Origin: Microbacterium sp. EST19A
GTDB lineage: Bacteria; Actinomycetota; Actinomycetes; Actinomycetales; Microbacteriaceae
Assembly: GCF_019969685.1 (NCBI RefSeq)
Contig: NZ_JAHXYZ010000004.1
Coordinates: forward strand, 124,001 to 188,000
Reading direction: 5' to 3'
Length of the DNA stretch: 64,000 nucleotides
The position numbers were made by a program, and so were the translations under genes. The notes under the pieces were generated by a model. The model saw only the letters and a list, made by a program, of their open reading frames with translations, ran no database searches and was not told the origin of the DNA. The first letter of the stretch is position 1. Each line of letters starts with the position of its first letter. This document shows positions 1 to 6,872 of the stretch, piece by piece.

Positions 1-94
1 AGGCGTGTTTCCGTCGGATGACGCGGCGCACGTCAGCGGATCCCCTGCGCGGACGTGGCAGACTTGACGGGCGGCGTCCTCGCGGACGGCGCGG

Positions 95-166
95 TCCGCC
101 GTGGTGTAATGGCAGCACGACAGCCTTTGGAGCTGTTAGGTCTAGGTTCGAGTCCTGGCGGCGGAG
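95..166 (+). tRNA. tRNA-Gln (anticodon TTG)
   Basis: The sequence folds as a cloverleaf. The acceptor arm 95-101 (TCCGCCG) pairs with 159-165 (CGGCGGA), and the discriminator base is G166. The anticodon stem ACAGC/GCTGT holds the loop CTTTGGA, giving anticodon TTG for glutamine. The T arm is 142-146 with 154-158 around TTCGAGT. The 3' CCA is not encoded, because 166 is followed by CATG, so CCA must be added by the nucleotidyltransferase. Only one base separates the mature 3' end from the glmU start codon. Confidence 0.95.
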
Positions 167-167
167 C

Positions 168-1595
168 ATGACAGGTAACCTCGCGATCATCATCCTCGCC
201 GCAGGGCAGGGCACGCGCATGAAGTCGCGCCTTCCCAAGGTGCTCCACCCGATCGGCGGTCGTCCGCTGGTCGGGCACGTGCTGACCACCGCCACGCGGC
301 TGGCGGCGCAGCACATCGAGGTCGTCGTGCGCCACGAGCGCGACCAGGTCGTCGCGGCGCTCACCGCCGACTACCCCGACGCCGTGTTCATCGATCAGGA
401 TGACGTCCCCGGTACCGGCCGCGCGGTGCAGGTGGCCGTGGAGGCCCTGCCCGCCGACTTCGACGGTGACGTGCTCGTCCTCTCGGGCGACTGCCCGCTC
501 GCCGATGTCGACACCCTCTCGGCCTTCCTCGGCGAGCACCGTGCGTCCGGCGCACCCGCGACCCTGATGACGGCCGTGGTGGATGATCCGCGCGGCTACG
601 GGCGCGTCATCCGCGACGCGGACGGCGGCGTCGACCGCATCGTCGAGCAGAAGGACGCGACCGACGACGAGGCCGCGGTCCGCGAGATCAACGCCGGCAT
701 GTACGTCTTCCGTGCCGCGACCCTCCGCACGTACCTGCCGCAGGTCGGCGTGGAGAACGCGCAGGGCGAGATGTACCTCACCGATGTCCCCGGTCTGCTG
801 CGCCGCGACGGCGACCGCGTCGCGGCATCCATCGTCTCCGACGTCACGGTCACGTACGGCGTGAACGATCGCGCCCAGCTCGCCCTGGTCGGTCGTCTGC
901 TGAACCAGCGCATCGTGCGCCGCTGGCAGCTCGAGGGCGTCACGGTGATCGATCCGGCCACCACCTGGATCGACGACGACGCGACGCTCGCGCCGGATGT
1001 CACGATCCTCCCGAACACCCAGATCCTTCGCGCGACCTCGATCTCCGCAGGCGCCACCATCGGCCCCGACACGACGCTCGTCGACTGCGAGGTCGGCGAG
1101 GATGCGACCGTCCGTCGCACCGATGCCACGCTCGCCGTGATCGGTGCCGAAGCCACCGTCGGACCGTTCTCGTTCCTTCGTCCCGGCACCGTCCTCGGCG
1201 CCAAGGGCAAGATCGGCGCCTACGTCGAGACGAAGAACGCCGAGATCGGCGAGGGCAGCAAGGTGCCGCACCTCTCCTACGTCGGCGATGCGACGATCGG
1301 CCGCGGCGTGAACCTCGGTGCGAGCACCATCACGGCCAACTACGACGATGTGAACAAGCACCGCACCGAGATCGGCGATGAGGTGCACACCGGATCGCAC
1401 ACCGTGCTCGTCGCGCCCGTTAGGCTGGGAGCAGGTGCGAAGACCGGTGCAGGCGCCGTCGTCCGCAAGGATGTCCCCGCCGGCGCCCTGGCCATGACCG
1501 TGGCCCCTCAGCGCAACATCGAGGGGTGGGTCGAGAAGAACAGAGCAGGCACGGGTGCGGCGGATGCTGCATCCCGCGAGAATTCGGCGGAATAG
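168..1595 (+). CDS. glmU: Bifunctional UDP-GlcNAc pyrophosphorylase / GlcN-1-P N-acetyltransferase
   Basis: GlmU is a cytosolic enzyme that acetylates glucosamine-1-phosphate and then uridylates it to UDP-GlcNAc, the precursor for peptidoglycan. The 475-residue protein has the uridyltransferase signature LAAGQGTRMKS near residue 10 with the following LPKVLHP. The C-terminal half is a left-handed beta-helix of hexapeptide repeats with the acetyltransferase motif KVPHLSYVGD, whose His is the expected catalytic base. The start is ATG 168: upstream in-frame codons run through the tRNA, and the next residues match the family N-terminus. There is no room for a Shine-Dalgarno site outside the tRNA, so translation is probably leaderless after tRNA processing. 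prs follows 15 bases downstream. Confidence 0.96.
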   Translation: MTGNLAIIILAAGQGTRMKSRLPKVLHPIGGRPLVGHVLTTATRLAAQHIEVVVRHERDQVVAALTADYPDAVFIDQDDVPGTGRAVQVAVEALPADFDGDVLVLSGDCPLADVDTLSAFLGEHRASGAPATLMTAVVDDPRGYGRVIRDADGGVDRIVEQKDATDDEAAVREINAGMYVFRAATLRTYLPQVGVENAQGEMYLTDVPGLLRRDGDRVAASIVSDVTVTYGVNDRAQLALVGRLLNQRIVRRWQLEGVTVIDPATTWIDDDATLAPDVTILPNTQILRATSISAGATIGPDTTLVDCEVGEDATVRRTDATLAVIGAEATVGPFSFLRPGTVLGAKGKIGAYVETKNAEIGEGSKVPHLSYVGDATIGRGVNLGASTITANYDDVNKHRTEIGDEVHTGSHTVLVAPVRLGAGAKTGAGAVVRKDVPAGALAMTVAPQRNIEGWVEKNRAGTGAADAASRENSAE

Positions 1596-1610
1596 GCGGA
1601 ATAGGCGGAC

Positions 1611-2645
1611 ATGGCGCGTAAGAAGAAGATCGTCGATCTGGATCGCGACAACGGCATTGCGCCCGGCCTCGTCGCCAAGACCAAGAAGCGCCTGGTCATC
1701 GCGGGAGGGCGTTCGCATCCGGCCCTGACCGCGGCGGTCGCCGAGGCTCTCGGCACCGAGATCGCGCCGACCGAGCACCGCACCTTCGCCTCGGGCGAGA
1801 TCTACGCCCGCTTCGAGGTGTCGATCCGCGGCTGCGACCTCTTCCTCTTCCAGACGTTCGGCGAGCCGGTGAACGAGTGGCTCATGGAGACGCTCATCAT
1901 GATCGACGCCGCAAAGCGCGCGTCGGCCAAGCGCATCACCGTCGTCGCCCCGTACTATCCGTATTCGCGTCAGGACAAGAAGGGCCGCGGTCGCGAGCCG
2001 ATCAGCGCCCGTCTCGTCGCCGACCTGCTCAAGACCGCCGGTGCGGACCGCGTGATGAGCGTCGACCTGCACGCCGCGCAGATCCAGGGCTTCTTCGACG
2101 GGCCCGTCGACCACCTGTTCGCGAAGCCCGTGCTCCTCGAGCACTTCCAGCGCACCCTCAGCCCCGAGGACCGCGAGATCCTCACGGTGGTATCGCCCGA
2201 CATGGGCCGCGTCCGCGTCGCCGACACGTGGTCCGACAGCCTCGGCGCGCCTCTGGCCATCATCCACAAGCGCCGCGACCCGAAGGTCGCGAACCAGGTC
2301 TCCGTGCACGAGATCGTCGGAACCGTCGACGGCCGCACCTGCCTGCTGGTCGACGACATGATCGACACCGGCGGCACGATCGTCAAGGCCGCGCAGGCCC
2401 TGAAGGCGGCGGGCGCCCACCGCGTCATCGTCGCAGCCACGCACGCGATCTTCAGCGACCCGGCCAACGAGCGTCTGCAGGACGCATCGATCGACGAGGT
2501 CGTCGTCACCGACACGATCCCGCTCACGGAGTCGCGCCGCTGGGACCGCCTCACGATCCTTCCGATCGCGCCGCTGCTGGCCCGTGCCGTGCACGAGGTC
2601 TTCGAAGACGGCTCCGTCACGAGCATGTTCGGCGGCGACGCGTAA
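1611..2645 (+). CDS. prs: Ribose-phosphate pyrophosphokinase
   Basis: This enzyme makes PRPP from ribose-5-phosphate and ATP, feeding purine, pyrimidine, His, Trp and NAD synthesis. The 344 residues include the catalytic segment around YSRQDKKGRGREPISARL, the histidine-containing VDLHAAQIQGFF and the PRPP loop VDDMIDTGGTI. The protein carries a roughly 20-residue Lys/Asp-rich N-terminal extension (MARKKKIVDLDRD...) before the usual family start at KKRLVIAGG. It lies 15 bases after glmU and is probably co-transcribed with it, an old actinobacterial pairing (also in M. tuberculosis, Rv1018c-Rv1017c). Confidence 0.95.
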   Translation: MARKKKIVDLDRDNGIAPGLVAKTKKRLVIAGGRSHPALTAAVAEALGTEIAPTEHRTFASGEIYARFEVSIRGCDLFLFQTFGEPVNEWLMETLIMIDAAKRASAKRITVVAPYYPYSRQDKKGRGREPISARLVADLLKTAGADRVMSVDLHAAQIQGFFDGPVDHLFAKPVLLEHFQRTLSPEDREILTVVSPDMGRVRVADTWSDSLGAPLAIIHKRRDPKVANQVSVHEIVGTVDGRTCLLVDDMIDTGGTIVKAAQALKAAGAHRVIVAATHAIFSDPANERLQDASIDEVVVTDTIPLTESRRWDRLTILPIAPLLARAVHEVFEDGSVTSMFGGDA

Positions 2646-2737
2646 CACATCGGATCGGCACAGCCCGCGCATAGCAGGGTTCCCTACGGTCGATTCAGCG
2701 GCATACAGTCGCGAGACACCGAGCCGGGAGGACCATC

Positions 2738-3208
2738 ATGATCCGCACGACCGTACCGACCTCTGTCCACAAGGGAGCCGCCCTCATCGGCGTCGCAGGA
2801 CTCCTCGTCCTCGCCGGCTGCTCCGGCACCCCCGACACGGAAGAGCCGACGAACGGTGCGAGCACCGACAGCGGCTCGAACTCCGAATCCAGCGGCGGCG
2901 ACTCCGCGGCCGCCTACACCGACGGCACCTACACCGCTGACGGCCAGTACCAGACGCCCGAGACCGTCGAGAAGATCTCCGTCACGCTGACGCTGGCCGA
3001 CGGCGTCGTGACCGACGTCGAGGTCACGGGCGACCCGCAGGCGCCCGAGACCGAGAACTACCAGGGGCAGTTCATCGACGGCATCGCCGACGAGGTCGAA
3101 GGCAAGTCGATCGACGATCTGAATGTCAGCCGCGTCGCGGGATCGTCGCTCACCAGCGCCGGGTTCAACGACGCCGTCGAGTCGATCAAGGAGCAGGCCG
3201 CCGCCTAG
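2738..3208 (+). CDS. FMN-binding-domain lipoprotein (flavinylated electron carrier)
   Basis: This is a 156-residue exported lipoprotein. A signal peptide with lipobox VLAGC (Cys28) is followed by a Ser/Gly-rich linker and one FMN-bind domain (about residues 60-155). The segment RVAGSSLTSAG near the C-terminus lies where FMN-bind proteins carry the flavinylation motif (S/T)GA(S/T)xT; here it reads AGSSLT, so the modified residue would be Ser137. The gene directly precedes apbE, whose product attaches FMN covalently through a phosphodiester bond, and an NqrB/FNR-type oxidoreductase. The inferred role is an extracytoplasmic electron carrier. The start ATG has the site GGGAGG 7 bases upstream. 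Confidence 0.85.
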   Translation: MIRTTVPTSVHKGAALIGVAGLLVLAGCSGTPDTEEPTNGASTDSGSNSESSGGDSAAAYTDGTYTADGQYQTPETVEKISVTLTLADGVVTDVEVTGDPQAPETENYQGQFIDGIADEVEGKSIDDLNVSRVAGSSLTSAGFNDAVESIKEQAAA

Positions 3209-3225
3209 GCGCCGGGGACCGCGTC

Positions 3226-4113
3226 ATGGCGAGCTGGCGATTCGATGCGATCGGCACCCGCTGGGAGATCGAGACGTCGGCCGAGCTGAGTGTGGGCGAC
3301 CGAGCCGCCGTCGCCGCCGAGATCGAGCGCTTCGATCGCGAATGGTCGCGATTCCGTGCGGACTCGGACGTGACCCGACTCGGTCGCGAGGGCGGCACCC
3401 TCGCCTCGCCGGATGCCGGGGTGATGCTCGACGCCTACCGCGATCTGTCAGCCGCGACCGACGGGGCGGTGAACCCGCTGGTCGCCGACAGCCTCGCCGC
3501 CCTCGGCTACGACGCGGAGTATTCGCTCGTCGCCGGGGAGCCGCTGGCTGCGCCGGCGGTGTGGGACGAGCGCGTGTCGTGGACGGACGATGCCGTCACG
3601 GCATCCGCTCCGTCCCTGCTCGACGTTGGCGCGCTCGGCAAGGGGCGGCTCGTGGACTTGATCATGGCCGTGCTCGCCGATACTCCGGGTGACCTCGTGG
3701 TCGATGCCGGGGGAGACCTGCGCGTGCGCGGTGCCGCGGTCAGGGTGGGGCTCGAGCACCCGTACGACCCGACGAAGGCGATCGGCGTCGTGAGCGTGCA
3801 GGATAGCGCGCTGTGCGCCTCGGCCGTCAACCGTCGAGCGTGGGGGAACGGACTGCATCACGTGCTCGATGCCCGCACGGGTGTGCCGGTACGCACCTGG
3901 GCCGCGACCTGGGCGCTCGCGCCGGAGGCCATGAGAGCGGATGCCGTCGCCACCGCGCTCTTCTTCGACGGCGGACCGGCGCTCGCGGAGAGCTGGGGCG
4001 TCGAATGGGTGCGGATGACGACCGACGGCCGCGTGCAGCGGTCACCGGGGTGTCCTGCCGAGCTCTTCGTCGTGGAGAGCGGGCGCGGAGCGCGCCCTGC
4101 CGCAGAGAACTAG
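3226..4113 (+). CDS. apbE: FAD:protein FMN transferase (ApbE family)
   Basis: The 295-residue ApbE-type flavin transferase uses FAD as donor to attach FMN to Thr/Ser of exported targets. Visible family features are the N-terminal FDAIGTRWEI, the GALGKGRLVD segment (GAxxKGxxxD), the DAGGDLRV stretch and HHVLDARTG close to the C-terminus (the metal/FAD site). No signal peptide or lipobox is visible, although many homologues act outside the membrane, so its location is unclear. It sits 17 bases after the FMN-binding lipoprotein, its likely substrate, and 6 bases before the membrane oxidoreductase, indicating one operon. Confidence 0.9.
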   Translation: MASWRFDAIGTRWEIETSAELSVGDRAAVAAEIERFDREWSRFRADSDVTRLGREGGTLASPDAGVMLDAYRDLSAATDGAVNPLVADSLAALGYDAEYSLVAGEPLAAPAVWDERVSWTDDAVTASAPSLLDVGALGKGRLVDLIMAVLADTPGDLVVDAGGDLRVRGAAVRVGLEHPYDPTKAIGVVSVQDSALCASAVNRRAWGNGLHHVLDARTGVPVRTWAATWALAPEAMRADAVATALFFDGGPALAESWGVEWVRMTTDGRVQRSPGCPAELFVVESGRGARPAAEN

Positions 4114-4119
4114 GGAAGA

Positions 4120-5703
4120 GTGGAACTCGTGATCACGTCTCTCGCCGCCGCACGACAGCGCGTCCTCGCTGTTCTCGGCTCGCTGTCGATGTACCGCCTG
4201 GTGCTTTTCGCGCTCGCCGCGCTCGCGGTCATCGCGTTCGTGCTGTCGCTGCTCGGCGTGATCGTCTCGCCGGCCCCCCTCGAACTGGTCGCCTCGTTCC
4301 TCGTGCTCGCGGTCGTCATCTCCCTCGTCGATGCGGCGGCGCAGCGCATCCTCCGCCTGCCGTGGCGCATCGAGTCGTCACTCGTCACCGCGCTGATCCT
4401 GCTCTTCGTCCTCCGCCCCGGGCTGGAGCTGTCGTCGCTGCTCGGACTCGCGATCGCGGGTGCGCTGGCCAGTCTGTCGAAGTACCTGATCGCCTGGCGG
4501 GGCCGCCACATCCTCAACCCCGCCGCGTTCGGTGCCGCAGTGGTCTCGATCCTCGGGGCGTTCGGCGCGTTCGAATGGCTCGGCACGTCGTCGTCGTGGT
4601 GGATCGGCACGCCGCCGATGGCGATCCCGGTCGCGGTCCTCGGACTCGCGGTCCTCTGGCGCACGGAGAAGGTGCGTGTGGTGCTGGTGTTCCTGGTCGT
4701 CGCGGTCGCCGTGTCGATCGCGCGTCAGGCCGTGCAGGCGCAGGAGTTCGACCTCTCGTTCGACTTCCTCACCGCTCTGCAGTTCGCTGTGCTGCAGTCG
4801 CCGTTCCTGTTCCTCGGCGCGTTCATGGTCTCGGAGCCCTTGACTCTCCCGCCGCGCCGCCGGCAGCAGTTCGCCGTGGCCGCGGTCGTCGGTCTGCTCG
4901 CCGGCTGGCCGATCTCGGTCGCCGGGCTCTTCACTCTCGGTCAGGAGCGCGCACTGCTGATCGGGAACCTGCTGGCCTTCGCCTTCGCCCTGCGCGGGTC
5001 GGTGCGCCTCGTGCTCGAGCGGCGGGAGTTCGTCACGCCGACGGCTCAGGAGCTGACCTTCCGCGCCAAGGGCAAGGTGAAGTTCCTGCCCGGCCAGTAC
5101 CTCGAGCTCGACGTGCCGCACCACCGGCCGGATGCCCGCGGCACGCGGCGGGAGTTCAGCATCGTGTCGGCGCCGGCCGACCTGCCGACGCTGCGCATCG
5201 CCTACAAGAACGGCGACCAGAAGCATCCGTCGAGCTACAAGCGCGCGCTCGCCGAGGCCGAGCCCGGAACGACGCTCGCCGTGACGGGCACCTGGGGCGA
5301 CTTCATCCTGCCCCGCGGCGAAGCGCCCATCCTGATGGTGGCTGCCGGCATCGGCGTCACACCTTTCGTGTCGCAGCTGCGTCAGCTGCAGGCCACGGGG
5401 CAGCAGCGCGACGTGGTGCTCGTCTACGTGGCATCCGACGCTCGCGAACTCGCGTTCCGCGACGAGCTCGCCGCGACCGGAGTGCGCACCGTCGTCTTCA
5501 CCAAGGATGAGCCCGCCGACCTGCCCGCGCACTGGACGTGGGCGCGCGGGGCCCGGCTCGACGCCGAGACGCTCGAACGGGCCGTCGGCGACATCGCGGG
5601 GCGGCACGCCTTCATCTCGGGTCCTCCGCGGCTGATCGCCGATCTCGCGCCGGCGCTCCAGAAGGCGCGCACCCTCACGACCGACGCGTTCGCCGGGTAC
5701 TGA
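4120..5703 (+). CDS. NqrB/RnfD-like membrane domain fused to FNR-type NAD(P)H:flavin oxidoreductase
   Basis: This is a 527-residue fusion. The first ~300 residues form multiple membrane segments with the NqrB/RnfD-like signature GRHILNPAAFGAA near residue 130. The C-terminal part (from about 300) is a ferredoxin-NADP reductase-like module: flavin-binding PGQYLEL and REFSIVSAP, nucleotide-binding AAGIGVTPF, and the terminal aromatic TDAFAGY. It probably passes electrons from cytosolic NAD(P)H across the membrane to the flavinylated lipoprotein encoded upstream. Two GTG starts are possible, at 4120 and 4129; GGGAAGAG at 4113-4120 is better spaced for 4129, which would shorten the protein by 3 residues. 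No SGAT flavinylation motif is seen in its membrane half. Confidence 0.82.
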   Translation: MELVITSLAAARQRVLAVLGSLSMYRLVLFALAALAVIAFVLSLLGVIVSPAPLELVASFLVLAVVISLVDAAAQRILRLPWRIESSLVTALILLFVLRPGLELSSLLGLAIAGALASLSKYLIAWRGRHILNPAAFGAAVVSILGAFGAFEWLGTSSSWWIGTPPMAIPVAVLGLAVLWRTEKVRVVLVFLVVAVAVSIARQAVQAQEFDLSFDFLTALQFAVLQSPFLFLGAFMVSEPLTLPPRRRQQFAVAAVVGLLAGWPISVAGLFTLGQERALLIGNLLAFAFALRGSVRLVLERREFVTPTAQELTFRAKGKVKFLPGQYLELDVPHHRPDARGTRREFSIVSAPADLPTLRIAYKNGDQKHPSSYKRALAEAEPGTTLAVTGTWGDFILPRGEAPILMVAAGIGVTPFVSQLRQLQATGQQRDVVLVYVASDARELAFRDELAATGVRTVVFTKDEPADLPAHWTWARGARLDAETLERAVGDIAGRHAFISGPPRLIADLAPALQKARTLTTDAFAGY

Positions 5704-5742
5704 GGGCGTTCGCTGCTTGCCGCGGGCCGCGGCGCGGCCGGG

Positions 5743-5821
5743 ACGGATGTCGGGAGATCGTGCGGATGTCGGCCGGAATCGGTCGTATCGCCCTGCATTC
5801 GTGAAAACTCCCGACATTCGT
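5743..5821. repeat. Hairpin repeat, copy 1 (upstream of the DUF559 gene)
   Basis: This is a near-palindrome. ATGTCGGGAG at 5747-5756 is the exact complement of CTCCCGACAT at 5808-5817, and pairing extends outward by four bases with one G-T pair. The inner arms (about 5760-5772 and 5792-5804) pair imperfectly. It shares outer arm, internal AAA bulge and CATTCGTGAAAA/CATCCGTGAAAA core with the second copy at 6778-6856. It lies in the gap between the FNR-type gene and the DUF559 gene and could also act as a terminator. Confidence 0.75.
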
Positions 5822-5918
5822 GCGGCGACTGCTCCTGCACAACGTCCACTTCGTCGGATCATCATCCACAACAAGCCGTAGCCGTCCGTGAGCGTGCGAT
5901 GCGCGGCAGGATCGACGG

Positions 5919-6752
5919 ATGGTTTCCGCAGCGCATATCGTCAGTCATCACGGAGGAGTGGCACGAGGGACCTTGCTCCAGCAATACGGGTTCACTCGGA
6001 AGCGGCTGGCTGGCGACGTTCGCCGTGGAGTGCTCGTTCGCGTCCGGCCTGGCGTGTTCGCGACGTCTTCAGCATATCCGGATGTTGTCGTCGCAGCGGG
6101 GCACGGTGGTGCGCTGACCTGCGCCCGAGCTCTGAGCCTCCACGGCATCTGGACGCTGAAGCCCTCCGCGGGAGTACACGTATTGCTCGGCGGCAAGGCC
6201 CGTTGCCATCATCAGGACTGCGATTGCGTAGGACACTACTTCGCCGGGCGCGCAAGCGTCGGACTCGCGCCCCTCGAGGACGCGCTCGTGCACGTCTATC
6301 GCTGCACCGGGGACGAGGTGTTCTTCGCCGCGCTCGAGTCGGCGCTCGCGCAGCGCAAGGTCAATCGAGCGGCATGCGGACGTATCCGTCGCAGGCTGCC
6401 GCAGCACGCCCATTGGCTCGTCGATCTCGCCCGTTCGGATGCCGCCAGCGGGCTCGAATCGATTCTGCGATTGAGACTGCATCTTTGCGGCATCCGTCTG
6501 GAATGCCAGGTCGACATTCCCTCGGTGGGGAGGGTGGACTTCGTGATCGGAGATCGCCTGATTCTCGAGGCCGACGGCAAGGACAACCATCACGGCGAGA
6601 ACCAGCGACACCGGGACCGGGTGCGCGATGCGGCCGCCTCCGCTCTCGGCTACGAAACCCTGAGGTTCGACTACGCGCAGATCATCCACGCGTGGCCGTC
6701 GGTGGAGGCGGCCGTCGTCTCCGCGATCGTGCGGCTCCGGGAGCGGGCCTGA
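5919..6752 (+). CDS. AbiEi-type HTH plus DUF559 (Vsr-like PD-(D/E)xK) protein
   Basis: The 277-residue protein has two parts. Residues ~5-45 resemble the AbiEi antitoxin-type winged helix (GGVARGTLLQQYGFTRKRL then RRGVLVRVRPGVFAT). Residues ~195-277 resemble DUF559, a Vsr-like nuclease fold, with the possible active-site residues Asp in GRVDFVIG (~206) and Glu/Asp/Lys in EADGK (~216-219). The function is unknown; a DNA-acting role is inferred. No toxin-like partner gene is adjacent. Base composition looks somewhat less GC-biased than its neighbours, and two related hairpin repeats bracket it, which suggests acquisition. A weak -10 CAGGAT (5907-5912) lies 6 bases before the ATG. Confidence 0.75.
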   Translation: MVSAAHIVSHHGGVARGTLLQQYGFTRKRLAGDVRRGVLVRVRPGVFATSSAYPDVVVAAGHGGALTCARALSLHGIWTLKPSAGVHVLLGGKARCHHQDCDCVGHYFAGRASVGLAPLEDALVHVYRCTGDEVFFAALESALAQRKVNRAACGRIRRRLPQHAHWLVDLARSDAASGLESILRLRLHLCGIRLECQVDIPSVGRVDFVIGDRLILEADGKDNHHGENQRHRDRVRDAAASALGYETLRFDYAQIIHAWPSVEAAVVSAIVRLRERA

Positions 6753-6777
6753 CCGGCTCAGCTGCCGCCCGAACGGC

Positions 6778-6856
6778 ACAGATGTCGGGAGATCTCACGG
6801 ATGCCGGGCCGAAACGCTGTTTCCGTCCGGCATCCGTGAAAACTCCCGACATGTGT
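6778..6856. repeat. Hairpin repeat, copy 2 (downstream of the DUF559 gene)
   Basis: This copy is almost perfect. The outer arm ATGTCGGGAG (6782-6791) pairs with CTCCCGACAT (6843-6852). After a 3-base internal loop, the inner arm TCACGGATGCCGG pairs fully with CCGGCATCCGTGA. It lies between two convergent genes (DUF559 stop at 6752, histidine kinase stop at 6873), so it may also terminate both transcripts, but neither side has a clear T-run. Its similarity to copy 1 points to a repeat family. Confidence 0.8.
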
Positions 6857-6872
6857 ACCCGGCCGAATCGTC

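Noticed and set aside
1..94. Promoter for the tRNA gene (TTGACG at 64-69)
   Set aside because: No -10 box fits between it and the tRNA at an acceptable distance; the tRNA may be transcribed from outside the window.
33..2672. 879-codon open frame antisense to glmU and prs
   Set aside because: It is a GC-rich shadow frame: its translation is Arg/Asp/Val-rich without domains, and it runs over the tRNA and two clear genes.
5743..6856. Classical IS element or MITE with target duplication around the DUF559 gene
   Set aside because: No transposase and no clear short direct repeats flank the hairpins; only the hairpin pair itself is supported.
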